Positions 41,810 through 50,262 of a DNA stretch of 64,000 bases are shown in pieces. The first letter of the stretch is position 1, and every line of letters begins with the position of its first letter. The position numbers were made by a program, and so were the translations under genes. The notes beneath the pieces are model-generated. The model did not search any database, was not told the DNA's origin, and saw only the letters and a program-made list of their open reading frames with translations. Source of the DNA: Terrabacter sp040702505 (GTDB lineage Bacteria; Actinomycetota; Actinomycetes; Actinomycetales; Dermatophilaceae); NCBI RefSeq assembly GCF_040702505.1, contig NZ_JBFBLC010000001.1, forward strand, positions 1-64,000, written 5' to 3'.

Positions 41810-42334
41810 ATGACTGACGTCTGCACGGGCTCAGGCCTGCCAACGGGGCTCGAGCCGGGCCTGGATTCGGGCACGACCACGGTGACCGCGCACGGTGGCC
41901 GGGTCTCCTTCGACGTCCCGCTCGGCTGGAACGCGATCGAGCGTGCCCCCGGGGAGGTCGTGGCCGCCGTCGAGCCCGACGACGCCGACCGCTTCCGCAC
42001 CAACGTCGTCGTGACCGTGGCGCCGGTCGACCGGCCCGTGGTCGAGTGGGACCTCGAGACGTCGCGACGCGAGGCCGCCGAGCTCGACGGCTACCTGCTG
42101 CTCGACCGCGCCGAGGTCGAGGTCGGCGGTCACCCGGGCACGCGACGGCTCACCACCCACTCGACGCCTGCCGGGGAGTCGGTGACGACCGCGTCGTGGT
42201 CCACCGTCGTCGACGGTGTGGGCATCACCCTCACCGCACGGGTCGCCACCCTGCGGGTGCCCGAGATGGCCGCGGTCGTCGCCGCGGTCGCGGCCAGCCT
42301 CGTCGTGCGCAGCGACCGGCAGGCTGCGGCGTGA
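41810..42334 (+). CDS. LpqN/DcrB-like hypothetical protein
   Basis: A protein of 174 residues without a signal peptide. The segment VSFDVPLGWNAIERA followed by alternating beta strands and WSTVVDGVGITLTARV fits the LpqN/DcrB-type fold (sub-family uncertain). GGAGG precedes the ATG by about nine bases. The stop overlaps the start of the next gene (GTGA, 42331-42334), so the two are made together. A 173-base gap upstream holds no gene and probably the promoter. Function is unknown. Confidence 0.6.
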   Translation: MTDVCTGSGLPTGLEPGLDSGTTTVTAHGGRVSFDVPLGWNAIERAPGEVVAAVEPDDADRFRTNVVVTVAPVDRPVVEWDLETSRREAAELDGYLLLDRAEVEVGGHPGTRRLTTHSTPAGESVTTASWSTVVDGVGITLTARVATLRVPEMAAVVAAVAASLVVRSDRQAAA

Positions 42335-43071
42335 GCGTCGTCTTCGACGCGACGACCGGCCACCTGCAGCTCGACCCGGAGGCTTTCGTCGGGCTGGTCG
42401 ACTACGCGGGCGACCCCGGGAGCGTGGGCGACGAGGTGCTGGCGCGGCTGCGCTCGGCGGGAGCCGTCGTGGGCGGCGCGCCGCACCCGCGGCTGCAGGG
42501 CGCCCTGGCCGCGGTGGCCAACTCCCTCGGTTCGCTCCAGGTGCTGCGCAGCGACACCGTCGAGGTGTCGCTCCACCAGTCGTGGGTCGCCTTCGTCAGC
42601 GCGATGCTCACCGACCTCGGCGACGGTACGTATGCGTTCGCCGCGGTGGGCACCGACTTCCTGCCCGCCGAGGTGGCCCGGTTCACCGGACTCTCGCCCC
42701 GTCCCCTGCTCGCGGACGCCGAGGCGGTCGTCGACGAGTCACTGCTCGACGCCCTCTCCGCAGGCGCGGCGCCCACCCGCGCCGCCGGCAGTGCGACCCT
42801 CGCCGACGCGCTCGCGCCGTGGCCTGCAGCCGCTGCAGCCGTGCGCGCAGGCCGCTGGAGCCTGGCCGTCGTCGACGTCGCCTTCCCGGCGCCGACCGGC
42901 ACCGTGGTCCGTCGCCTCGCCTGGGTGGACACCGAGGCCGGACTGCTGCGGGTCGAGGTGGACGACCGCGGGCCCGTCCTCGTGCCCACGACCTCGACGG
43001 CGCTGTGGGAGGCCGTCGTGGCGCTGCTGCCGACCGACGCCGAGACCGGGCTCCTGCCCCGCACGGCCTGA
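42331..43071 (+). CDS. Hypothetical protein, coupled partner of the LpqN-like protein
   Basis: A soluble protein of 246 residues, not assigned to a family. The phrase VSLHQSWVAFVSAMLTDLGDGTYAFAAVG sits mid-protein (residues about 80-105), and the overall two-part mixed alpha/beta layout recalls EspG-like chaperones of type VII secretion only weakly. No WXG100 or secretion gene is present in the window. The start GTG overlaps the previous stop. Confidence 0.55.
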   Translation: MSVVFDATTGHLQLDPEAFVGLVDYAGDPGSVGDEVLARLRSAGAVVGGAPHPRLQGALAAVANSLGSLQVLRSDTVEVSLHQSWVAFVSAMLTDLGDGTYAFAAVGTDFLPAEVARFTGLSPRPLLADAEAVVDESLLDALSAGAAPTRAAGSATLADALAPWPAAAAAVRAGRWSLAVVDVAFPAPTGTVVRRLAWVDTEAGLLRVEVDDRGPVLVPTTSTALWEAVVALLPTDAETGLLPRTA

Positions 43072-43074
43072 GCC

Positions 43075-43515
43075 TCAGGCCGGCTCGAGCGACACCTCGT
43101 CCCCGACGCGAATCGTGCCGGAGGTCAGCAGCCGGAAGACGGTCCCGGCCCGCGCGTGCAGCGCCCGGGCCGCTCCGGGGCCGAGCTCGTCGTCGAGCAG
43201 CCGGCAGGGTGCCGCGACGCGCACCACCTCGAGCTCCACGTCGCCCACGCGGATCCGGGTGCCCGGCCGCGTCGGGATGTCGCCGCCGGAGATCGTGAGG
43301 TTGCGCCGGGTCAGCCCCGGGTCGACGGGCCGTCCGAGCTCCGCCGCGGCGGCCTCGAGGTCGGGCAGTGCCTGGATCGTCACGTGCCGGTGCCGGCTGC
43401 CGTGGTAGCGGTCGCCGACGAGTCCGGCCCCCGCCTCCGCCTCGACGCTCGGGACGGAGCGGGTCGGCAGCCGTCGCCCCTTGGCGACGTGGATCGCTAC
43501 GACGGTGGGCGTCAT
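43075..43515 (-). CDS. MOSC-domain protein
   Basis: A protein of 146 residues with a MOSC (molybdenum cofactor sulfurase C-terminal) barrel. The segments GLVGDRYHGSRHRHVTI, TRRNLTISG and the conserved cysteine in APCRLLDDE are in the expected order. Stand-alone MOSC proteins can transfer sulphur to the molybdenum cofactor or serve N-hydroxylated base reduction; a role here is not clear. It lies ten bases after the SulP gene on the same strand. Confidence 0.88.
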   Translation of the reverse strand: MTPTVVAIHVAKGRRLPTRSVPSVEAEAGAGLVGDRYHGSRHRHVTIQALPDLEAAAAELGRPVDPGLTRRNLTISGGDIPTRPGTRIRVGDVELEVVRVAAPCRLLDDELGPGAARALHARAGTVFRLLTSGTIRVGDEVSLEPA

Positions 43516-43525
43516 GCCGCCGAGC

Positions 43526-45337
43526 CTAGGGGTCGGCCTCGGGCTCGGGCTGCGCGGGGACCGGCGGGATCCGCAGCCCCGGCGGCCCGGAGCCGTGCTC
43601 GCGCTCGTACCACGCGGCATACGCGGCGACGGCGGTCGGCAGCGTCGGGAAGATGAGGTCGGCGCCCACTTGCTCGACGAAGCCGGCGGCCTCGAGGGAC
43701 AGGCGCAGGTCCTCCTTGACCCGCGCCATCGCGAACCGGATCCCCCGGTCGGCGAGCGTGGAGCGCAGCGTCTCCAGGGCATCGGCCGCGGTGAGGTCGA
43801 CCTCGGTGTTGGCCTCGGCGTTGAGCAGGAACCACTCGACCGCCTCGTGCGCTTCCGCCTTGTCCACGACGGCCACCGCCCGCTTGACGAAGTCGTCGGC
43901 GTTGGCGAAGAAGAGCGGCGAGTCGTAGCGGTAGACCACCAGGCCCGGCACCTGCACGGCGTTCGGGTGGTCGTCGATGTCGTGCATGCCGGCCACCCCG
44001 GGCACGTAGCCGAGGACACCGTCGTGGGGGTGGACGATCCGGCGGAGCAGGTCGAGCAGCGAGAGCCCGACGGCGACGCCGATGCCGGGCAGGACGCCGA
44101 GCAGCAGCACCGCCACCGTGGTCGAGACGGCCAGGACCAGCTCGCTGCGCCGGAAGGCCGCGATCCGACGCAGCTCCCCGACCTCGACGAGCCGGACCGC
44201 GGCGAAGACGACGACGGCGCCCAGCGCGGCCGTGGGGAACGCCCCGATGACGGGCCCGAGCCACAGCAGCGTGGCGACGACGAGGACGAGCGAGACGAGC
44301 GAGTGCAGCTGGCTGCGCGCCCCCATCGAGTCGGCGATGACGGTGCGGCTGCCGCTCGAGCTGATCGGGAAGCCCTGGAGCAGCCCGGCACCGATGTTCG
44401 CGCTGCCGAGGGCCAGCAGCTCCTGGTCGGCGTCGATGGTGTGCGGGATGCTCGAGTCGCGCCCGCTGAAGGCCCGGCCGGTGAGGACGTTGTCGGAGTA
44501 GCCGACGACGGCGACGCCGAGCGCCGCCGGCAGCAGCGCCCAGACGTCGATGCCCGTCGGGTCGGGTAGCTGCAGCGAGGGAAGGCCTTGCGGCACGGTC
44601 CCGACGACCGCGATGCCCGCGCGGGCCGTGAGGTCGAGGACCTGGACGACCACGGTGGCCCCCAGCATGCCGATGAGCGGTCCCGGCCAGCTCGGCTCGA
44701 AGCGCGCGAAGACGAAGAGGACCGCGAGGACGGCGCACGCCAGCACGAGCGTCGGCAGGCTGACCTGCGCGAGGTGCGTGACGGCATACCCGAGCTCGGA
44801 GAGGAAGGAGCCGCTCGGCACTTGCAGGCCGGTCACCTTGCCGATCTGGCTGACGACCATGAGCGCCGCGATGCCCGCGAGGTAGCCGACGAGCACGGGC
44901 TTGGACAGCAGGTCGGCGAGGAAGCCCAGCCTCGCGACGAACCCGACGAGGCAGATGAGTCCGACCGCGACCGCGAGCAGCGCGGCGACCTGCTGTCGCA
45001 TCGCCGTGCCCCCGGCAGCGGTGACAAGGGCGCCGACGCCGGCCGCGGTCATCAGGGCGGTCGTCGACTCGGGGCCCACCGACAGCTGCCGCGAGGAGCC
45101 GATCAGCGCGTAGACGAGCAGGCCCGGGACGGCCGCCCACAGCCCGGTGACGGCGGGCAGGCCGGCGATCTCCGCGTAGGCCAGCACCTGTGGCACGAGG
45201 TAGGCGGTGACCGTGATGCCGCCGAGCACGTCGCCGCGCAGCCACGCGCGGTCGTAGTGCCGCAGCACCACGACCCCCGGGAGCCGTCGCTGCCACCTCG
45301 TCCGCTCGGCCTGCGCCTCGACCCGCCCGTCGGCCAC
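43526..45337 (-). CDS. SulP-family anion transporter with STAS domain
   Basis: An inner-membrane permease of 603 residues. About 12-14 hydrophobic segments are preceded by the family start DVLGGITVTAYLVPQVLAYA and include the GLWAAVPGLLVYALIGSSRQLSVGPES-type region. A cytosolic STAS domain (about residues 455-570) follows. Substrates of the family are sulphate, bicarbonate or other oxyanions; none can be fixed. It is followed by the MOSC gene and is not evidently part of a sulphate or carbonic anhydrase operon. Confidence 0.9.
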   Translation of the reverse strand: MADGRVEAQAERTRWQRRLPGVVVLRHYDRAWLRGDVLGGITVTAYLVPQVLAYAEIAGLPAVTGLWAAVPGLLVYALIGSSRQLSVGPESTTALMTAAGVGALVTAAGGTAMRQQVAALLAVAVGLICLVGFVARLGFLADLLSKPVLVGYLAGIAALMVVSQIGKVTGLQVPSGSFLSELGYAVTHLAQVSLPTLVLACAVLAVLFVFARFEPSWPGPLIGMLGATVVVQVLDLTARAGIAVVGTVPQGLPSLQLPDPTGIDVWALLPAALGVAVVGYSDNVLTGRAFSGRDSSIPHTIDADQELLALGSANIGAGLLQGFPISSSGSRTVIADSMGARSQLHSLVSLVLVVATLLWLGPVIGAFPTAALGAVVVFAAVRLVEVGELRRIAAFRRSELVLAVSTTVAVLLLGVLPGIGVAVGLSLLDLLRRIVHPHDGVLGYVPGVAGMHDIDDHPNAVQVPGLVVYRYDSPLFFANADDFVKRAVAVVDKAEAHEAVEWFLLNAEANTEVDLTAADALETLRSTLADRGIRFAMARVKEDLRLSLEAAGFVEQVGADLIFPTLPTAVAAYAAWYEREHGSGPPGLRIPPVPAQPEPEADP

Positions 45338-45395
45338 GGGTCGAACGTACGCCGAGGCCGTATGCCATCTGGCCGGTTTCGCCGGCGAGGTGGCC

Positions 45396-46340
45396 TCAGG
45401 CGGGGATGCGCAGGCGGCGGGTCATCTCGCCGACGGCCACGGTGATGGAGTGGCCGAGGTGCACGCAGGGGCCGTTGATCTCGTTCTGCTGGCTGCCGCC
45501 GAGGCCGATGACGACCTCGGGGTGGGTGCGCCCGATGGTGTCGACGATGTCCTGGGCGGCGGTGATGTCGATGTCGCGCGGCACGGCCATGACGATGCCG
45601 GCGGCGCGGCGTGCCTCGATGGCGCGGACCCAGTCCTCGGCAGGCAGGTCGGCGCCGACGTAGACCGTGGCGAAGCCGGCCCGGCGCGCGGCGACGGCGA
45701 AGGCGAGCAGCCCGAGCTCGTGGCGCGAGCCCGGGGGCAGGCCGATGAGCAGGGTCGGGCCGTCGACCCGGCCGGACGCGGCCTCGTAGGCGGCCGCGAG
45801 ACGCCGCTGGACGGCATACGACACGAGGTGCTCACCGGCGACGGTGAGGCGGCCGTGGGCCCACTCCTCGCCGACGAGCTTGAGGGTGGGCATGAGCCAG
45901 TCGTCGACGACGTGCTCGAAGGTGCCGAGGGCGAAGCGCGCGTCGAGCACGGCGGTCGCGGAGGCGGAGTCGAGGCGCTCGGCGGCACGGACGAAGGCCT
46001 CCGCGTCCTCGGACTGGTAGCGCGCCCCGGGGCGCAGCGGGGCGACCCGACTCCCCCGGCCGTCACGTCCGTCGCGGCCGTCGCGACCCGTGGACGACTC
46101 GCGGCCGCCGGAGTCGCGGCCCGAGAGGCGGCGCAGCGTCTCGGCCGCGGCCTCGCGGGCCGACCAGCCCTCGTTGACGAGGGAGTTCATGATGGCCAGC
46201 GCCCGCACGTCCTCGGGGCCGTAGAGGCGGTAGCCGCCGTCGGAGCGCTGGGGGCTGACGACGCCGTAGCGGCGTTCCCAGGCGCGCAGGGTGGCGACGC
46301 TGATGCCGGTCAGCTCCGCCGCACGCTTGATCGTGTACAT
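45396..46340 (-). CDS. CarH/LitR-like B12-dependent photoreceptor repressor (MerR type)
   Basis: A protein of 314 residues. The MerR helix-turn-helix is at residues 1-70 (RAAELTGISVATLRAWERRYG). A linker with RDGRDGRDGRG follows. Residues 110-185 are the helical light-sensing cap with the Wx9EH motif (Trp160, Glu170-His171) known from CarH. The B12 fold keeps the axial-ligand pattern around His207 (SRHELG). In CarH, adenosylcobalamin makes a DNA-bound tetramer that light breaks up. It lies three bases after the SRPBCC gene and is divergent from photolyase-containing genes, its likely targets. Confidence 0.88.
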   Translation of the reverse strand: MYTIKRAAELTGISVATLRAWERRYGVVSPQRSDGGYRLYGPEDVRALAIMNSLVNEGWSAREAAAETLRRLSGRDSGGRESSTGRDGRDGRDGRGSRVAPLRPGARYQSEDAEAFVRAAERLDSASATAVLDARFALGTFEHVVDDWLMPTLKLVGEEWAHGRLTVAGEHLVSYAVQRRLAAAYEAASGRVDGPTLLIGLPPGSRHELGLLAFAVAARRAGFATVYVGADLPAEDWVRAIEARRAAGIVMAVPRDIDITAAQDIVDTIGRTHPEVVIGLGGSQQNEINGPCVHLGHSITVAVGEMTRRLRIPA

Positions 46341-46343
46341 CTC

Positions 46344-46799
46344 TTACTCCAACTTGCCAAGCGCCTCGCGCAGTCCCCGCTCGGCGTCGTCCCCGAGCTT
46401 CTTCAGCGCCGGGGACAACAGCGGGGCCACGTACCTGGCGAGGCCCTTGAACTCGAACTCCGCACGATAGGTGACCGTCGTGCCCTCACCTGCGGTCGTA
46501 CCCGACCGGGTCGCGGCAGGCACGATGGTCATCGTGTCGTGGGCGACCACGGTGGCGTTCTCACCGCGGAGCGCGAACCGGTGGTCCGGCTCGTGCTCGA
46601 CCACAAGGTAGTCCAGCTCGGTCTCGCGCCCGAGGAACTTGCTGACATTCCGGTAGTGCGTGCCGACGCCGCCCTCGCCGGAGACGCGGTCGGTGCGCAC
46701 CGTCCCGGGGTCCCACTCGGTGGTGGTGGTGAAGTCACTGAGGTAGGCGAAGACGCGGTCGACCGGCTGGTCCACCGTGACGGTGCGTTCGATCTCCAT
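46344..46799 (-). CDS. SRPBCC-family (polyketide cyclase/START-like) protein
   Basis: A protein of 151 residues with the Bet v1-like cavity fold. ERTVTVDQPVDRVFAYLSDF begins the fold, and the long C-terminal helix (ARYVAPLLSPALKKLGDDAERGL) closes it. Such proteins bind lipids or other hydrophobic ligands. GGAGAG precedes ATG 46799. It is first in the minus-strand unit with the CarH-like gene and so is probably light-induced. Confidence 0.85.
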   Translation of the reverse strand: MEIERTVTVDQPVDRVFAYLSDFTTTTEWDPGTVRTDRVSGEGGVGTHYRNVSKFLGRETELDYLVVEHEPDHRFALRGENATVVAHDTMTIVPAATRSGTTAGEGTTVTYRAEFEFKGLARYVAPLLSPALKKLGDDAERGLREALGKLE

Positions 46800-46816
46800 G
46801 CGCTCTCTCCAAACCT

Positions 46817-46873
46817 TTGACAGACCTTGGACACGCACTCTACGGTCAGCATCAGCGGGTCGGCAACGTGTCC
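46817..46873. promoter_or_regulatory. Back-to-back promoters of the light-stress island
   Basis: On the plus strand TTGACA (46817-46822) and TACGGT (46841-46846) have an 18-base spacer. On the minus strand TTGCCG (46866-46861) and TAGAGT (46842-46837) also have 18. The two -10 hexamers share two bases, so one repressor could close both. GGACACG (46829-46835) and CGTGTCC (46867-46873) form an inverted repeat that straddles the region and is a candidate CarH contact. Confidence 0.65.
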
Positions 46874-46955
46874 ATCTGCACACGACTTGTCACCCATCCG
46901 CCAGGGCCTCGGCCCCGAATCCCACGGGACCACGCCAGCCACGAGGAGGCCCTCG

Positions 46956-48239
46956 GTGACCCAGCCAAACGCGAACCCCAGCACGAGCCGTCCCACGGCA
47001 GCCGTCATCGGAGCAGGAGTCTCCGGCCTGACGGCGGCCCACGTGCTCAGCCGGACGCACGACGTCACGCTCCTCGAGGGCGACAGCCGCTTCGGCGGGC
47101 ACGCCCACACCCACGACGTCGCCGGACGCGACGGGAGCCTGCGCATCGACAGCGGCTTCATCGTGCACAACGAGCGCACCTACCCGCACCTGCTGCGCCT
47201 CTTCCGCGAGCTCGACGTGCCCACCCAGCCCACCGAGATGAGCATGAGCATCACCTGCTCGGGCTGCGGGCTGTCGTATGCCGGGGGGCGCGGTCCCAAG
47301 GGGATGTTCGCCCAGCGCCGCCGCCTCGCCGACCCGCGCTTCGTCAAGATGCTCAGCGACGTGCCGCGCTTCCACAAGGCAGCCCGGGCGCTGCTCGCCG
47401 ACCCGTCGGCCGACCTGACGTGGGGCGAGTTCCTGGCGCAGCAGCGCTTCTCCGACTACTTCGTGCGCCACTTCGCGATCCCGCTCGTGGCCTGCGTGTG
47501 GTCGTGCGGCGACCTCGACGCCTCGTCCTACCCGGCGCGCCACCTGTTCCGGTTCCTCGACCACCACGGGATGCTCACGGTCACCGGCTCGCCGACCTGG
47601 CGCACGGTGACCGGCGGGTCCGCGACCTACGTCGACCGGCTCGTCGAGCGCCTGCCCGACGTGCGCAAGGAGAGCCCGGTGACCGCCGTGACGAGGCACG
47701 ACGACGGCGTCGACGTGCGGGTGCGCGACGGGCACTCGACGACCTTCGACCGGGTGGTCGTGGCCACCCACGCCGACCAGGCGCTCGAGCTGCTCGCCGA
47801 CGCGACGCCGGACGAGAAGCGCGACCTGGCGGCGATCCGCTACTCCCGCAACGAGACCTGGCTTCACCGTGACTCGTCGGTGCTGCCGAAGGAACGCCAG
47901 GCCAAGGCGTCGTGGAACTACCGGATGCGCGGCTGCGACACCGCCGCCCCGGACGTCACGGTCAGCTACTGGATGAACCGGCTGCACGGCCTGACCGACG
48001 CCGAGGACCACGTGGTCACGCTGAACCCGGCCGGCACCGTCGACGAGTCGCTGGTGACGGCGCGGATGTCCTACGAGCACCCGATCTTCACCGGCGAGGC
48101 CGTCGATGCGGCCGGCCGGCTGCGCGACGCCGGCGGTGAGCGCCTCGCCTTCGCCGGTGCCCATCTGGGCTGGGGCTTCCACGAGGACGGCTGCCGGTCT
48201 GGTGTGGAGGCGGCCGAGTCCTTCGGGGTCCGCTGGTGA
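46956..48239 (+). CDS. NAD(P)/FAD-dependent amine-oxidase-like flavoprotein
   Basis: A flavoprotein of about 427 residues. The FAD-binding GAGVSGLTAAHVL and the second part of the site, DSRFGGHAHTHDV, are near the N-terminus; GFIVHNERTYPHL is typical of the group found beside DUF1365 and cyclopropane synthase genes. It probably oxidises or desaturates fatty acyl chains (inference from that gene group). GTG 46956 has GAGGAGG six bases upstream. It opens the light-controlled plus-strand operon. Confidence 0.88.
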   Translation: MTQPNANPSTSRPTAAVIGAGVSGLTAAHVLSRTHDVTLLEGDSRFGGHAHTHDVAGRDGSLRIDSGFIVHNERTYPHLLRLFRELDVPTQPTEMSMSITCSGCGLSYAGGRGPKGMFAQRRRLADPRFVKMLSDVPRFHKAARALLADPSADLTWGEFLAQQRFSDYFVRHFAIPLVACVWSCGDLDASSYPARHLFRFLDHHGMLTVTGSPTWRTVTGGSATYVDRLVERLPDVRKESPVTAVTRHDDGVDVRVRDGHSTTFDRVVVATHADQALELLADATPDEKRDLAAIRYSRNETWLHRDSSVLPKERQAKASWNYRMRGCDTAAPDVTVSYWMNRLHGLTDAEDHVVTLNPAGTVDESLVTARMSYEHPIFTGEAVDAAGRLRDAGGERLAFAGAHLGWGFHEDGCRSGVEAAESFGVRW

Positions 48240-48991
48240 CGGCGGTCCTCACCCCGCCTCCGGTGCCGGCCCTCGTCGACGGCACCGTCTCCCACTCGCG
48301 CCGAACACCCCTGCGGCACAGCTTCACCCACGGCCAGTACCAGTGGCTGGTCGACGTGGACGACCTTCCACAGCTGCGTTGGCCCGCAGGGGTGTTCGCC
48401 CGGTTCGATGCCCACGATCACCTCGACGAGGGGCGCCTCGGCGGCGGCATCCGGGGCGACGTCTCGCGCTTCCTGGCGGCGCGTGGGGTCACCCTGGCCC
48501 CGTCGGACCGGGTGCTCATGCTCGCCAACGCCCGCGTCCTCGGTCACGTCTTCGACCCGCTCTCCGTCTTCTGGTGCCTGCGCCCCGACGGCTCCCTGCT
48601 CGCCGTCGTCTTCGAGGTGCACAACACGTACGGCGAGCGGCACGCGTACCTGCTCGACGTCGCCGACGACGGCACCGCGACGGTCGACAAGGCCTTCTAC
48701 GTCTCCCCCTTCAACGACACGAGCGGGGAGTATGCCGTCCGCCTCGTGCTGCAGCCCGACGCCGTCGCCGTGACGGTGGCCCTCGAGCGGGACGGTGAGC
48801 GCATCCTCACCGCGGTGACCCGTGGGACCCCGGAGCCGGCGACCACGCGCGCGCTGCTCCGGCTCGTGCGCCGCCACGGAATGATGACCCAGCGGGTGAC
48901 TGCCCTCATCCGACTGCACGGCATCCGCCTCTGGCTGCGCCGACTTCCCGTCCTCCCCCGCCCCTCACATCCCAAGGAGGCCGTCCGATGA
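48236..48991 (+). CDS. DUF1365-family protein
   Basis: A protein of 251 residues of the DUF1365 family. HSRRTPLRHSFTHGQYQWLVD begins the domain, and NARVLGHVFDPLSVFWCL and KAFYVSPFNDTSGEY are hallmark segments. The family is always found beside the flavoprotein and the cyclopropane-type methyltransferase, as here, and is thought to take part in acyl-chain modification. Its start overlaps the upstream stop (GTGA). Confidence 0.9.
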   Translation: MTAVLTPPPVPALVDGTVSHSRRTPLRHSFTHGQYQWLVDVDDLPQLRWPAGVFARFDAHDHLDEGRLGGGIRGDVSRFLAARGVTLAPSDRVLMLANARVLGHVFDPLSVFWCLRPDGSLLAVVFEVHNTYGERHAYLLDVADDGTATVDKAFYVSPFNDTSGEYAVRLVLQPDAVAVTVALERDGERILTAVTRGTPEPATTRALLRLVRRHGMMTQRVTALIRLHGIRLWLRRLPVLPRPSHPKEAVR

Positions 48992-50262
48992 CCGCCCACC
49001 CCTCGATCGCGCAACCGATCTGCCTGCGCCGGCCGGCGCTGCGGGTGCTGTGCCTGCGGGCGCGCCTTGCGCGGAGCATCCTGGCCCAGGTGGCCCAGCG
49101 CGTCCCGGTCGACGTCGTGATGCCCGACGGCAGCCTCCTCGGCGGCGGCGCCCGCACGGCCGGGCGGCCGGCGCTGGAGATCGTGCGACCGGGCGACCTC
49201 TTCGAGCGGCTCGCCCACCACCCCAAGATCGGGATCGGCGAGGCGTACATGGCCGGCGACTGGCGGGCCGCGGACGGCACCGACCTCGCGGAGCTGCTCG
49301 TGCCGTTCGCCGAGCGGATGACCACGGCGGTGCCTGCCGGGTGGCTGCGGTTGCGCGCTTTCGTCGACCGGCGCATCCCGCGCATCCAGGAGAACTCGCT
49401 GCTCGGGTCGCGGCGCAACATCGAGGCGCACTACGACCTGTCCAACGACCTCTTCGCGACCTTCCTCGACGAGACGATGAGCTACAGCTCGGCCCTCTTC
49501 GACGAGGACCAGCCGCTGCGCACACAGTCGTTCGAGGAGGCGCAGCTGCGCAAGGTGCACGCCATCCTCGACCTGGCCAAGGTGGGCCAGGACACCCGGC
49601 TGCTCGAGATCGGCACCGGCTGGGGCACGCTCGCGCTCGAGGCGGCCCGCCGCGGCGCGACCGTCACCAGCGTCACGCTGTCCAAGGAGCAGGCGGCCCT
49701 GGCGCGCGAGCGGGCGGCGGCCGCCGGGTACGCCGACACCGTGGACATCCGCATCCAGGACTACCGCGAGGTCGAGGGCCTCTACGACGCGGTCGTCAGC
49801 GTCGAGATGATCGAGGCCGTCGGCGAGGAGTACTGGCCCGCCTACTTCCGCACCATCGACGAACGCCTCGCGCCGGGAGGCATCGCGGCGGTGCAGGCCA
49901 TCCTCATGTCGCACGAGCGGCTGCTGGCCACCAAGCACTCCTACGGCTGGATCCAGAAGCACATCTTCCCCGGCGGGCTCATCCCGAGCCTGCAGGCGAT
50001 GAGCGAGACGGCCGAGGACGAGACCGCGCTGCGGATGACCGCCGTCGAGCCCTTCGGCACCGACTACGCCGAGACGCTGCGCCGCTGGCGCGAGACGTTC
50101 CTGGCCCGGTGGCCGGAGGTCGAGGCGCTCGGCTTCGACGAGACCTTCCGCCGGCGGTGGGAGTTCTACCTCGCCTACTGCGAGGCCGGCTTCGCCACCG
50201 GCTACCTCGACGTCGCGCAGGTGCGGTTCGAGCGGGAGGGCGCCGCGGTCGCGGCCTCGTGA
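48988..50262 (+). CDS. Cyclopropane-fatty-acyl-phospholipid synthase family methyltransferase
   Basis: A SAM-dependent methyltransferase of 424 residues. The N-terminal domain contains HPKIGIGEAYMAGDW; the catalytic part has the NIEAHYDLSNDLF region and the SAM loop LLEIGTGWGTLALEAA. It adds a one-carbon unit across or beside a double bond in membrane phospholipid chains. ATG 48988 overlaps the DUF1365 stop by four bases with AAGGAGG upstream, so the genes are coupled. In related photo-oxidative clusters this enzyme makes methylated or furan fatty acids. Confidence 0.93.
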   Translation: MTAHPSIAQPICLRRPALRVLCLRARLARSILAQVAQRVPVDVVMPDGSLLGGGARTAGRPALEIVRPGDLFERLAHHPKIGIGEAYMAGDWRAADGTDLAELLVPFAERMTTAVPAGWLRLRAFVDRRIPRIQENSLLGSRRNIEAHYDLSNDLFATFLDETMSYSSALFDEDQPLRTQSFEEAQLRKVHAILDLAKVGQDTRLLEIGTGWGTLALEAARRGATVTSVTLSKEQAALARERAAAAGYADTVDIRIQDYREVEGLYDAVVSVEMIEAVGEEYWPAYFRTIDERLAPGGIAAVQAILMSHERLLATKHSYGWIQKHIFPGGLIPSLQAMSETAEDETALRMTAVEPFGTDYAETLRRWRETFLARWPEVEALGFDETFRRRWEFYLAYCEAGFATGYLDVAQVRFEREGAAVAAS

